A DNA stretch of 64,000 nucleotides from Xenorhabdus mauleonii. GTDB taxonomy: Bacteria > Pseudomonadota > Gammaproteobacteria > Enterobacterales > Enterobacteriaceae. The translations under genes were made by a program, and so were the position numbers. This document shows positions 55,152 through 64,000 of this stretch, in pieces. Where the stretch lies: the NCBI RefSeq assembly GCF_900113945.1, contig NZ_FORG01000001.1:1-64000 (forward strand). Reading direction: 5' to 3'. The notes under the pieces are model-generated. The model ran no database searches. It was given only the letters and a program-made list of their open reading frames with translations, and had not been told where the DNA came from. How positions within the stretch are numbered: position 1 is the first letter of the stretch; each line of letters begins with the position of its first letter.

Positions 55152-57428
55152 TTATTTGTTATTCACAGATTCCGTTTTGTGCATAGCCAACTGTTCATGA
55201 TTGAGCTTTTGCAAAGCAGGTATGTCTATGATGAGCGCAACACTTCCATCCCCCATAATGGTGGCCGCCGAAATACCCGGTACTTTGCGGTAATTGCTCT
55301 CAATATTTTTAACCACAACTTGATGCTGCCCTACCAATTTATCCACCAGCAATGCATAACGGCGCCCTGCACTTTGCACGATGACAGCAATGCCTTTTGT
55401 CGGATCGGTTTCCCCATTCGGGATATCGAATATGCGATACAGTTCAAGCAGCGGTAAATATTCACCACGCACCTGCAACAGTTTTTCGTCACCGGCCAAC
55501 GGATAAATATCTTCTTCTTGTGGTTGTAACGAACTGACGACAGCTCCCAATGGCAGGATGAAAACTTCGTTATTAACCCTGACAGACATGCCGTCCAAAA
55601 TCGCCAATGTCAGTGGAAGCAGAATGCGGATAACGGTTCCCTTTCCTTCCTGAAAATTGATCTGGATCTGTCCACCCATATCCTGAATATTGCGTTTGAC
55701 CACATCCATGCCAACGCCACGACCAGAAACATCCGTGACAACTTCCGCGGTAGAAAAACCAGGGGCAAAAATCAACATGGCAACTTCTTCATTGCTCATG
55801 TTTTCACTGACGTTCAAGCCCTGAGATTGTGCTTTCGCCAGAATTTTCTCGCGATTTAACCCTGCACCATCATCAATCACTTCTATGCAAATATTTCCCC
55901 CTTGATGTTCAGCCGCCAGAGTCAAGTTACCGGTTTCCGATTTTCCGGCCGCAAGACGTTTTTCCGGGCTTTCAATACCGTGATCGAGGCTGTTTCGCAC
56001 CAAGTGTGTCAGTGGGTCAATAATCCGTTCAATCAGACTCTTATCCAGTTCTGTAGAACTGCCTATCAATGTCAGTTCTACCTTTTTATTCAGCTTTCCG
56101 GCTAAATCCCGAACTAAACGCGGATAACGGCTAAAAACATATTCCATCGGCATCATACGAATGGACATCACGGATTCCTGCAAATCTCGTGAATTTCGCT
56201 GCAATTGCGCCATACAACTCAGCAATTCGCTGTGTTTTGTGGGTTCAAGACCATTACAGTGCTGCGCCAGCATAGATTGGGTGATAACCAATTCACCGAC
56301 CAAATTGATAAGCTGATCAACTTTTTCAACAGCAACACGAATGCTGGATGATTCTACCCGTTGACGCGGTGATCCAGCGGCCGGGCGAGGTGCCGGACGC
56401 CCGATTTCACGTGGTTCAGTTTTTTTCGGAGCGTCTGTCGTTTGTGGTTTATTGGGGGTTTCTGTGCTGTTTGTTGCAGAAAGCTCGTTTGCGGTGTCTT
56501 TTGCTACTTCTTCTCTTTCTGTCTTATTTTCGGCAGCGGTATGTTCCGGTGCCGTGTTTTCTTCTGTTTTAGTGCCCTTGCTGCCTGCCTGAGATTCATT
56601 TGTCGGCAAAAATGTTATCTGTTCAGGTTCGACCACAAAACACAAGACTGCCGTAATATCATCTTCTGTCGCTGATGTGATTAATGAGGCTTCAATACTG
56701 TCTGAAGTTTGTTCGACATCATAAATATCCCCCAGATGTGCTAATTCATCTTTCATCAAAGCAACTTCGCGCTCTTTCAATCCAGATAAATGAACACGGA
56801 TCCGCCCATTCGAGGCATTTTCTGTGGCAGTAGATGAAAGCGCTGTTGCGGCCTGTTCTTGCGTGGCATTATTTTCAGCGTCACTCTCAATATTACTTTT
56901 AATATCACTTTCAATATTGCTGCCAGCATCACTTCCACACTTATTTGCGACACCACCTGCCACTTCATCCATTACGGGTTCGGTTGGTGCTGCAGATGTT
57001 TCAGTGATATTTCCTGCCTGCTTTGCTTCTTGCCCTTCCTCCTGTAGTTCTAGTGCAAGTTGACGCAATGTCTCGCAGATATAATTGAATGTATCTTCAT
57101 CCGGCTCCTGAGAACTTTTATAGGCATCCAATTGTTGCTGCATAATGTCTTTCGCTTCTAAAAACAGGTTGATAATGTCAATGGTCAGGCGTATTTCGTC
57201 ACGTCTGGCACTGTCGAGTAGATTCTCCAAAACATGCGTTGTTTGTTGCAGCTTAGTGAAACCAAAAGTTGCAGCGCCCCCCTTAATGGAGTGGGCGCTG
57301 CGAAATATTGCGTTTAATTGTTCATGCTCAGGTTCATCAGCGTTGAGCAGCAATAAATGCTGCTCCATATCTGCCAACAGTTCATCTGCTTCATCAAAGA
57401 AGGTCTGATAAAACGCGGTCATATCCAT
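55152..57428 (-). CDS. cheA: CheA, chemotaxis histidine kinase
   Basis: A 758-aa kinase. The P1 domain has the phosphoacceptor His46 in IFRSAHSIKGGAATFGF. A P2 CheY/CheB-docking domain (about 215-275) is followed by dimerisation P3 (VEKVDQLINLVGELVITQSM), the ATPase P4 (HLVRNSLDHGIESPEKR, DDGAGLNREKI, GRGVGMDVVK) and the CheW-like P5 (SVRVNNEVFILPLGAVVSSL). It is about 100 residues longer than E. coli CheA, owing to two expanded acidic linkers: one with short repeats such as SNIESDIKSNIESDAENN, and one near residue 275-335 rich in Glu and Thr. Gene order motA-motB-cheA-cheW is enteric. Confidence 0.97.
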   Translation of the reverse strand: MDMTAFYQTFFDEADELLADMEQHLLLLNADEPEHEQLNAIFRSAHSIKGGAATFGFTKLQQTTHVLENLLDSARRDEIRLTIDIINLFLEAKDIMQQQLDAYKSSQEPDEDTFNYICETLRQLALELQEEGQEAKQAGNITETSAAPTEPVMDEVAGGVANKCGSDAGSNIESDIKSNIESDAENNATQEQAATALSSTATENASNGRIRVHLSGLKEREVALMKDELAHLGDIYDVEQTSDSIEASLITSATEDDITAVLCFVVEPEQITFLPTNESQAGSKGTKTEENTAPEHTAAENKTEREEVAKDTANELSATNSTETPNKPQTTDAPKKTEPREIGRPAPRPAAGSPRQRVESSSIRVAVEKVDQLINLVGELVITQSMLAQHCNGLEPTKHSELLSCMAQLQRNSRDLQESVMSIRMMPMEYVFSRYPRLVRDLAGKLNKKVELTLIGSSTELDKSLIERIIDPLTHLVRNSLDHGIESPEKRLAAGKSETGNLTLAAEHQGGNICIEVIDDGAGLNREKILAKAQSQGLNVSENMSNEEVAMLIFAPGFSTAEVVTDVSGRGVGMDVVKRNIQDMGGQIQINFQEGKGTVIRILLPLTLAILDGMSVRVNNEVFILPLGAVVSSLQPQEEDIYPLAGDEKLLQVRGEYLPLLELYRIFDIPNGETDPTKGIAVIVQSAGRRYALLVDKLVGQHQVVVKNIESNYRKVPGISAATIMGDGSVALIIDIPALQKLNHEQLAMHKTESVNNK

Positions 57429-57434
57429 CGTTAC

Positions 57435-58448
57435 TTACTCTGTCATCTTAGTATCACTTTGCGGTTCAACCATCGGCTGTTCCAGTTCTGTGATTTCATG
57501 TTTTATGATCACATGGGATTGTTCGGCGGGTTGCTGAGCAGGCGTTCCCTCATTCGAATCCATTCTGATGACTTCTTTCATATCCATACTGTCGTTAGCT
57601 GTCATGGCGTTGCCGCCACTGTTTTCCTGCTCAATTCTTTTTTCTGCATCTTTATTCAGCACAATGATACTGATACGGCGGTTAACCGGTGCGTTAGGAT
57701 CAATGCCTTTCTGCATGCTGACAGTGGCGGCCATTCCCACGACCCGCAGGATTTTGACTTCATCCAAACCGCCAACCAGCAGTTCGCGCCTTGATGCATT
57801 AGCCCTGTCAGAAGAAAGTTCCCAGTTGCTGTAACCCCGTTGACCACTGGCATACTGTAAATTATCAGTATGTCCTGATAGGCTGATTTTATTGGGAATA
57901 TCATTCAAGATCGGCGCAATTGCCCGCAAAATGTCGCTCATGTAACTTTCAACTTTTGCACTGCCAATCATGAACATCGGGCGATTTTCCCGATCGATAA
58001 TCTGAATGCGTAATCCTTCATCCATCATGTCGATCAACAAATGAGGGCGTAATTCTTTAAGGCGAGGATCTGTAATGATCAATTGATCCAGTTGCTGGCG
58101 CAATCGATTCAGTCGGCGAGTTTCTTCACTGGTTTCAATCACTTTAGATTGACGGAAAACTTCCCCGTCCTGTTGGAAAACATCATCCCCTCCCCCTGGG
58201 ATTGGATTAGTGTTATCACTGCTTTGTTTTCCTTTATTAATCGCTACCTGCAAAGGAGTGCGAAAATATTCCGCAATGCTGGTCAATTCTTGTGGACTGG
58301 CGATCGAGATCAACCACATCACCAGAAAGAATGCCATCATTGCCGTCATAAAATCAGCGTATGCAATCTTCCATGATCCACCACAATGGCCCGAATCATG
58401 TTTTTTACGCTTTTTTACCCTGATGACAGTAACATTGTTCGCTCTCAT
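57435..58448 (-). CDS. motB: MotB, flagellar motor stator anchor
   Basis: A 337-aa stator protein. The single membrane helix contains the proton-carrying Asp32 ([20 protein letters not shown]). After the plug and linker (IPGGGDD) comes the OmpA-like peptidoglycan-binding domain with [37 protein letters not shown] and [14 protein letters not shown]. Six bases separate it from cheA. Confidence 0.97.
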   Translation of the reverse strand: MRANNVTVIRVKKRKKHDSGHCGGSWKIAYADFMTAMMAFFLVMWLISIASPQELTSIAEYFRTPLQVAINKGKQSSDNTNPIPGGGDDVFQQDGEVFRQSKVIETSEETRRLNRLRQQLDQLIITDPRLKELRPHLLIDMMDEGLRIQIIDRENRPMFMIGSAKVESYMSDILRAIAPILNDIPNKISLSGHTDNLQYASGQRGYSNWELSSDRANASRRELLVGGLDEVKILRVVGMAATVSMQKGIDPNAPVNRRISIIVLNKDAEKRIEQENSGGNAMTANDSMDMKEVIRMDSNEGTPAQQPAEQSHVIIKHEITELEQPMVEPQSDTKMTE

Positions 58449-58450
58449 AA

Positions 58451-59332
58451 TTATTCTTCAACTTCTTGTTGTACTGGGGATTTAACCCGACGAACATGCT
58501 CTTCAAGTTCAGTAAATGAAGGGCGATCGGTGAGGAATAGTGTTTTGCGACCGAATTCAACCGCTATCTGTGGTGCATAACCATGCAGGCTGGAAAGCAA
58601 TGTCACTTTGATGCATTGCATCATTTTCACTTGTTCACCGCTGCGTTGGCGAAGAAGTGTCGCCAGGGGAGAAACAAAACCGTACGCCAATAAGATCCCT
58701 AAAAATGTTCCCACCATAGCGTGAGCGATCAATGCGCCCAATTCACCAGCCGGACGATCCGCAGATCCCAAGGCATGAACCACGCCCATCACAGCCGCGA
58801 CAATCCCGAATGCCGGCAGTGAATCTCCCACCATCGCTAAACTTGTGGCTGGTATTTCACTTTCCTGTTCGTAAGTCTCAATTTCTTCATCCATCAAGGC
58901 TTCGATTTCATGAGGATTCATATTGCCGCTGATGATCAAGCGCATATAATCCGTGATGAAATCCATCAGATTTTGATCTTTCAACAAACGGGGATATTGT
59001 GTGAAGATATCGCTTTGATGTGGATTTTCGATATCCCTTTCCAAAGATAAAAGCCCGTGCTGGCGGGATTTGGATAACAAGCGAAACTGGAGCGCCATCA
59101 GATCCATATACATCGCTTTGTTATATCTCGATCTGCGCAATATTTTTGGTAAAACACGCAGTGTTGCTTTGATCGCTTTGCCATTGTTGCCCACGATAAA
59201 AGCACCGATCCCCGCACCTGCAATAATCAAAAATTCTGCTGGTTGATAAAGTGCGCCCATGTGGCCACCGACAAGCAGATAGCCACCAATTACCGCACCA
59301 AAAACCACGATATATCCTAAAAGTACTAACAC
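58451..59332 (-). CDS. motA: MotA, flagellar motor stator proton channel
   Basis: A 293-aa inner-membrane protein with four membrane segments. [20 protein letters not shown] opens the protein. The cytoplasmic loop has charged residues contacting FliG ([20 protein letters not shown]). The last segments ([40 protein letters not shown]) carry the channel prolines. Its stop lies two bases before the motB start. An ERIC-like element occupies the gap towards flhC, and no sigma28 promoter was recognisable there. Confidence 0.97.
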   Translation of the reverse strand: MLVLLGYIVVFGAVIGGYLLVGGHMGALYQPAEFLIIAGAGIGAFIVGNNGKAIKATLRVLPKILRRSRYNKAMYMDLMALQFRLLSKSRQHGLLSLERDIENPHQSDIFTQYPRLLKDQNLMDFITDYMRLIISGNMNPHEIEALMDEEIETYEQESEIPATSLAMVGDSLPAFGIVAAVMGVVHALGSADRPAGELGALIAHAMVGTFLGILLAYGFVSPLATLLRQRSGEQVKMMQCIKVTLLSSLHGYAPQIAVEFGRKTLFLTDRPSFTELEEHVRRVKSPVQQEVEE

Positions 59333-59420
59333 GCGATATCCTTTAGCTAAGTTGGTAAGCAGATGGGATTTGAACAGAGCGAATTGAGAAATGAAGAAGG
59401 GTGTGGTGACAAGTTACAGG

Positions 59421-59550
59421 TTTATCCCCGTTGTCTTTCAAGTTGCAATTTTGTTGGCTGCGCTCACTCCCCCCAGTCACATAGTTAGCTATGCTTCTGG
59501 GGATCCGTTCACTTGCCGCCTCGACGCACCTCGAAATCCATAGGGTTTAT
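59421..59550. repeat. ERIC-like element between flhC and motA (inverted)
   Basis: About 130 bp, opposite orientation to the others: starts CCCCGTTGTCTTTCAAGTTG, contains GCGCTCACTCCCCCCAGTCA and ATGCTTCTGGGGAT, and ends CGAAATCCATAGGGTTTA. It fills most of the flhC-motA gap. Confidence 0.88.
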
Positions 59551-59590
59551 GCCCAAACCTGTAACTTGAATTTTACTTTCCCATTTTAAT

Positions 59591-60175
59591 TCACATAGCT
59601 TGCTGAGCAAATCCATCCAGCATTTGTGAATTAGTATCGGCAAGTTGCGAGGAAAGTTTACGTTTTTTTACCGCTCGTGAAGGAGGTTGGCAAAGACTGC
59701 AAACAAAACTATTTACTGGTTGGTGAGCATGAGTGATAAAAGTTCCGCCACAGCAACGGCATCCCGTTGGCTGTAACATTCCACTATCCACAAATCGAAC
59801 CAGTGTCCAAGCTCTGGTCAATGCCAAAACTGGCCCATCTCCATTATCGTCTGGGGGACATTGCTCAAGGTACAGACGGTAGGCTCTGACAACAGCCTCT
59901 ACACCTTCACAATGTCCGCTTTTCAACAAAAAACGGTAAGCATTGTAGAACATTGACGAATGAATATTCTGTTCCCAAGTCATAAACCAGTCCGTTGAAA
60001 AAGGGAGCATTCCTTTAGGCGGAGGACTTCCCCGCAATTCCTTATACAGCCTGATCAATCGACCTCTGCTTAGCTGCGTTTCACTTTCAAGCATCTGTAA
60101 ACGCGCGCCCAAGGTGATCAGTTCCATTGCCAAATGAATATCTTTCGCTTCCTGAACAATACTTTTTTCAGCCAT
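59591..60175 (-). CDS. flhC: FlhC, flagellar master regulator subunit
   Basis: A 194-aa subunit of the FlhD4C2 activator of class 2 flagellar genes. The zinc site is formed by Cys pairs in CRCCGG and CSLC in the C-terminal third. N-terminal segments [20 protein letters not shown] and [20 protein letters not shown] match the family. It begins two bases after the flhD stop. Confidence 0.97.
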   Translation of the reverse strand: MAEKSIVQEAKDIHLAMELITLGARLQMLESETQLSRGRLIRLYKELRGSPPPKGMLPFSTDWFMTWEQNIHSSMFYNAYRFLLKSGHCEGVEAVVRAYRLYLEQCPPDDNGDGPVLALTRAWTLVRFVDSGMLQPTGCRCCGGTFITHAHQPVNSFVCSLCQPPSRAVKKRKLSSQLADTNSQMLDGFAQQAM

Positions 60176-60177
60176 CT

Positions 60178-60528
60178 TTACGCTCTTTTCTTGATTGAAG
60201 TGTCATCTTGCGCGGATAACTGCTGAAAAAGATGAGTAGACAACAAGATACCGGTGTGAATTTGTTGTAGATCATCCACCCGCGATTCCTTTGTTAACTG
60301 CTGTACTGTTTCGTGGTCTTCAAGACGAAAATGGCAAATCAGTTGGTTCGTTTCAGCTAATTTTACTAACTGAGGCAATGTCAGCTCGGCCAACGTATCA
60401 GCCATCGATTCACTAATACCTAAACGGAACATCGCAGATGCTTTCTCATGGTTAATTAGCCGCTGTGCTAAAAGCAAATACGATAAATTTATGTCATAAA
60501 TATGTTTGAGCAATTCAAGCGTACTCAT
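60178..60528 (-). CDS. flhD: FlhD, flagellar master regulator subunit
   Basis: A 116-aa helical subunit that dimerises and binds DNA with Flh[41 protein letters not shown] and [20 protein letters not shown] are FlhD hallmarks. Promoter DNA is in the long AT-rich region upstream. Confidence 0.97.
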   Translation of the reverse strand: MSTLELLKHIYDINLSYLLLAQRLINHEKASAMFRLGISESMADTLAELTLPQLVKLAETNQLICHFRLEDHETVQQLTKESRVDDLQQIHTGILLSTHLFQQLSAQDDTSIKKRA

Positions 60529-61971
60529 TTTTATATATCCCGTCCGATTACATGAAAAAATTAAATTAAGTGATCAAAGAATCACTCACGACAAAATTAC
60601 CAGTAGCATGAGATTCAATAATCTCCGACATAACTGAAATATACATCTTTAGCCAGAGCAGTAACTGTCCTTTGTATTACTCTTGGGATCGCCCAATTTC
60701 TAAAATATTTCGGTAATGGGTTGTGAAAGTATTATTGCGTCATCTGGGTAATGCACTTGCCACAATTGATTAAGAATATTCTTAATGCTAATTAACTTTA
60801 CTCCTGAATCATCGACTTATACAACGGAGAATATATGCCATTTTAAATACTATGTGATCTAGATCACAAAACTGACACTTTTTATTATGATTCTAGCTCA
60901 TTAACTATTCAAGCAATAGGAAATAGAAAATAGTCCACAATTAATAAGTTAAATTATCTAAATAAAAATATTAGAGACTGTTTTTTGTTTTATGCGATCT
61001 ATTAAACTTATAAATCCAAAATAACGATAAAAAATCCTTCCCTGAGCGAAATTAAAAAGATCTTAGCGTAATTTGCATCTTGATAATGTAGGTAGGTACT
61101 CATCTTCCACTATAACTTGATTTAGATCATAGTTATGCCAAATTTATTAATTATATGTAAATACTAGTTATTAAAAAGATACCAGTCTGATCATTTTTAG
61201 TTTATGATCGTGTTTTTTTCAGACAGAAGAAAGTTAAGTGGTTCAACCACTTGATAGACAAATCTTATACAGAACTCAAAAATAAGATAAAATACAGTAT
61301 GATATTGAAATAAAAAAACATCTGCTCCAAAAACCCCATCAAACACAAGCGCCAAGGCTTTGCTAATTCAATAAAATCCACTCCCACCCCAAGCTGGCAG
61401 AGCCATTATTAGTCACAACCATTAATAAATTTACCTAAACAAAAATGAAGTAAACATAGACCGATAGTGGTATAAATTTAACTAAATGCCAGCAACCGAT
61501 TATTTCCCTCCATTGGCTAACTTACACCCCAAATTAATAAGATAAATTAATGTGTATATTTTATAACCACAAAGACAATGATAAGAATAATAAATGTTTT
61601 TAGGGGCAAATCAGAGATAACAAACTGATGAAAAAATGCAGAAAAAAACCACCTATTGACTAAAAATTAATTTACTTAGATAACGTAAAATATGGATATA
61701 AAATCACTCCCAAATGCAAATTTGGCAATAATTTGTTATTGTACAAAATACAATTAATAGAAGAATAAATATTTAAAATAAAATGGGATATTTAATATAG
61801 AGAAAATAAATATAAAAAAGGAATTTCTCCTACTTAATTTTAAATTCTATCAGTAATAAATGATTTAACCTTCCGTTTCAAATAAGAAAAATAACCGCTA
61901 AATATAACGCTATTATTTCCTTAAATTCATATGCATTGTGATAGACAGTTCATATTCAAAGAATAACATCA
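60529..61971. promoter_or_regulatory. Long AT-rich flhDC upstream region
   Basis: About 1.44 kb without a supported gene. It holds a perfect CRP-type palindrome at 60853-60868 and a second half-like site ATTTAGATCATAG near 61128. Extended AT-rich tracts suggest H-NS binding. Such long flhDC leaders integrate many inputs in enterics. No sRNA or riboswitch was recognised. Confidence 0.6.
60853..60868. promoter_or_regulatory. Perfect CRP-type palindrome upstream of flhDC
   Basis: TGTGATCTAGATCACA is TGTGA-N6-TCACA with full symmetry, about 325 bp before the flhD start. In E. coli cAMP-CRP activates flhDC from an upstream site, so a similar role is likely. Confidence 0.85.
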
Positions 61972-62220
61972 ATGCCTATTCTAAATATTCACAAAAAATT
62001 TGTTCTAATGCAGGTTTCAATGACAGATTTTCTGTATAGATTACTTTCTTCACTCAAACAGAATAACATGTTAAATAATGAGGATTATTTACAACCATTC
62101 ACCAGAACAGTGAACACAAAAGCGCTTCATCATTTGATGGGCTTGCAACAACTTATTAGTGTCTTAATTAACCATAGAACACTATCTTACTATAGCGCGA
62201 TAACCCAATTAGGTTACTAA
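61972..62220 (+). CDS. Hypothetical 82-aa protein
   Basis: A small ORF beginning MPILNIHKKFVLMQVSMTDF and ending ITQLGY. It is mildly basic and probably helical (LYRLLSSLKQNNMLNNEDYL, LHHLMGLQQLISVLINHRTL). No family was recognised and the ribosome site is weak (AAAGAATAACATCA). Its position between flhDC and the mgt remnants gives no clear hint. It may be a real small gene or a chance ORF. Confidence 0.35.
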   Translation: MPILNIHKKFVLMQVSMTDFLYRLLSSLKQNNMLNNEDYLQPFTRTVNTKALHHLMGLQQLISVLINHRTLSYYSAITQLGY

Positions 62221-62679
62221 AGGAATAAATGGAATGTAAGTAGTCAGTACTAATATTATTAGTGCTATTAATAAAATGAGTAATACACTATCGTGGCAGC
62301 AAAATAAATTTTTTGTGTGCATAATATACACAAAATTCATACAGTCTCCCACCCTCTTTCCACAAACTATCTTGGTTGAAATAAAGGAGGGTCTTCTGCA
62401 TTGTTCACTGCAAATACATACCACTTCACAGCGTATGCCGCGATACAGGGCAGCATAAGCAAAATCGATTCAGAACAGAAAACACCCAACTTCCTTGCGC
62501 ATCTCACTGACAGGCAATTTTGCGAAAGAGTGGCTCAATTCTACCTTATGGCAAAAACAGTAGTGAAATATCGTACATTAGGTTTTGTACGAGCAAATGA
62601 ATGGACAACATCAATAAAAATGGAATAAATGCGCTGACTGGCAAGTAATAAATAAGTTTATTGAATTTTAGATCGTCAT
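62221..62679. other. Intergenic region, no convincing gene
   Basis: About 460 bp. ORFs of 60-75 codons exist on both strands (62276-62458, 62401-62628), but lack family features and ribosome sites. Nothing else was seen. Confidence 0.4.
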
Positions 62680-63327
62680 AATATTTAAATATTCTATAAT
62701 TATACCAAACGTTTTCCTTACCTTAATTACCCCTCGTCTAATACCGACAGGTTTCCCAGACAAAATGATCCACCAGATCTTTTGTAACAGCAGTGCTTGT
62801 ATCAAGAAAAATTCTGACAGGCCCATCTCTAATGTCAGAGCAGAATTTATTCCATAATCATAAAAATCGGTGAGATGTGCATTATTCTGTAATGATTTTA
62901 AAATATGTGATTTTTTGAGTGGGATTAACTTACAAAAACTGACCTTAATCCACTTTTTTTGAAAGGTCTTCATCTCTCATTAGTTCAATGCAAAGGTAAA
63001 TGAGAATATTCCCAGAATCTAAATCCACTTTGTGACAAACTTGAGCGGCAATTACAGGATTATCTCCGGTAATTAACTTAACTGAAACCTCATTTCATTT
63101 AATGCCGAAATGTCATTGTTACAGTCTCTCTTAACAACTATAAAAATGTTAATAAGGCAGCCAAAACCCCCCACTTATCGACAGTTACAGAAAGCAGGGA
63201 TTACACTTCATCACAGCTTAACTCCTGTGCCGCTCAGATTAACACCTTGAAACCTTGTTCGTTATTACGGCTAACCAGTTCCATTGCATTGTTGTAGCTT
63301 TCTTCAGTAAGAGGAATTATTTTCTCT
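62680..63327 (-). pseudogene. mgtB: Decayed magnesium P-type ATPase gene (MgtB/MgtA type)
   Basis: Fragments in several frames follow the order of MgtA/MgtB. From right to left: PLTEESYNNAMELVSRNNEQ with GFKVLI (nucleotide-domain segment, stop), VKLITGDNPVIAAQVCHKVD with LDSGN (the TGDNP hinge), MRDEDL, KLIPLKKSHILKSLQNNAHL, YDYGINSALTLEMGLSE (from DGINDAPAL), LDTSTAVTKDLVD (from the DSGTDIAKE segment) and GVIKVRKTFGIIIEYLN (M4/M5 side). At least three frameshifts, stops and large deletions (the N-terminal half is missing) make it dead. Confidence 0.75.
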
Positions 63328-63334
63328 TTTATCC

Positions 63335-63673
63335 TTATATGGGAGCAAACTGATAACACTTTCTTAGTAACATATTTAAAAACAATTTGCTGTTTTTTAA
63401 ACAAAATATGCTCAAAAAATAACAGACGGCATCCAATGGAACTAAAAGGTAAATCATCAATTTTTCTGTAGCCGCAGTTGAAATTAGCACACCAATTTCA
63501 ACTGTTACACCAGACAATCGTTTGTTCCATTCTGCTTCTGATGATGCTTTTATAGAAGTGCCCAACCAAGTTCGGTGCGGTACAAGAGCCTCTTTTTCCT
63601 TTCCTCTGTATATAAATAGTACCGGAGAATAATTTTGTCTTGCACTTAACCCTATATGATCGTCCCATAACAA
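63335..63673 (-). pseudogene. Possible MgtC remnant
   Basis: A 112-codon ORF whose middle (TWLGTSIKASSEAEWNKRLS, then VTVEIGVLISTAATEKLM) aligns loosely with the MgtC segment LLGALIGAERQWRQRMAGLR followed by TNALVATGAA. It lies just upstream of the mgtB wreck, the order of the mgtCB operon in Salmonella. The match is weak, and the rest does not align by eye. Confidence 0.35.
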
Positions 63674-64000
63674 TTTCTAACATAATAATTTACAGAGATA
63701 CAATTAATATCATAATTATTACCTTGTGCAGCAAAAACATATAGACATTATTTTGATCAGATTTACTTTCAATTGCCATACGAACCCACCCCCTCATTTC
63801 AGCCGCCATAAAAACAACTCTCTTTTACTCAGCAAAGAGTCTTTTTCATATGAAGATTATTCGACCGCTTGCTTTATAAGCAGATTTTATTCGAGGTGCG
63901 AGAATATGATGTGTTAATAACATAAATGATGCGAGGAAGATATGAGCTAAATATTGGGAGCATTATCCTTGTTACTTTCTATATATGTTATTTTGGAATA
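63674..64000. other. Right-end region, no gene recognised
   Basis: About 330 AT-rich bp up to the window edge. A 63-codon plus ORF (63726-63917) has no ribosome site or family features. If the mgtC remnant is real, this was once its regulatory leader. Confidence 0.35.

Noticed and set aside
62401-62628. 75-codon plus ORF before the mgt remnants
   Set aside because: No ribosome site, no recognisable segment, and no sign of conservation; treated as noise.
63726-63917. 63-codon plus ORF at the right end
   Set aside because: No ribosome site, unusual composition, no family features.

Overview
The window looks like chromosome from an enterobacterium of the Morganellaceae, most probably Xenorhabdus or a close relative such as Photorhabdus. 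This is inferred from enteric-type flagellar and chemotaxis proteins, ERIC-like intergenic elements, AT-rich accessory islands and contact-dependent secretion genes. No rRNA, tRNA or CRISPR array was seen.

Layout. (1) 1-11821, minus: a two-partner secretion pair, made of a giant CdiA/FHA-type exoprotein that runs off the left edge (at least 3319 codons) and its outer-membrane transporter. (2) 12183-19109: an accessory island with an AT-rich protein carrying a possible papain-like Cys/His/Asp triad, an SGNH esterase, an ArsR/GNAT pair divergent from a small monooxygenase, a decayed IS256-family element abutting an unrecognised gene, and a frameshifted gene. (3) 19410-31500: flagellar rod, ring, hook and hook-filament junction genes flgLKJIHGFEDCB (minus) and flgA, flgM, flgN (plus). 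(4) 31501-33674: an orphan T6SS hcp facing a two-gene unit that may be an effector/immunity pair. (5) 34000-47014, minus: flhA-flhB, an amino acid:cation symporter, a plus-strand serine recombinase, then cheZ-cheY-cheB-cheR and two chemoreceptor genes. (6) 47328-54214: an insertion between the che operons holding an 1918-residue inverse autotransporter (intimin/invasin type) and a FimB/FimE-type tyrosine recombinase. (7) 54549-60528, minus: cheW-cheA-motB-motA and the master regulator flhC-flhD. (8) 60529-64000: a long AT-rich flhDC upstream region with a perfect CRP-type palindrome, a small unknown ORF and the wreck of a magnesium transporter operon (mgtB, perhaps mgtC).

Main discovery. Between the tyrosine recombinase and the inverse autotransporter lies a 321-bp segment bounded by perfect 29-bp inverted repeats (53281-53309 and 53573-53601). 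Each repeat has two 11-bp arms around a 7-bp asymmetric core, as expected for a tyrosine recombinase crossover site. The order recombinase, switch, adhesin gene copies fimE-fimS-fimA. A sigma70-like promoter and a 47-codon ORF inside the segment point away from the adhesin in the orientation given, so the sequence probably shows the OFF state. The recombinase gene runs through one repeat and ends inside the segment, so inversion would swap its C-terminal tail. The adhesin gene also has a run of ten G in its last codons, which could vary its C-terminal lectin-like domain by slippage. Together these suggest an adhesin under two layers of phase variation, placed inside the motility regulon.

The motility genes form the usual hierarchy: FlhDC at the top, class 2 hook-basal-body and export genes, and class 3 units with recognisable sigma28 promoters before flgMN (30494-30520) and the chemoreceptor operon (47049-47075), plus a weaker one before flgKL.
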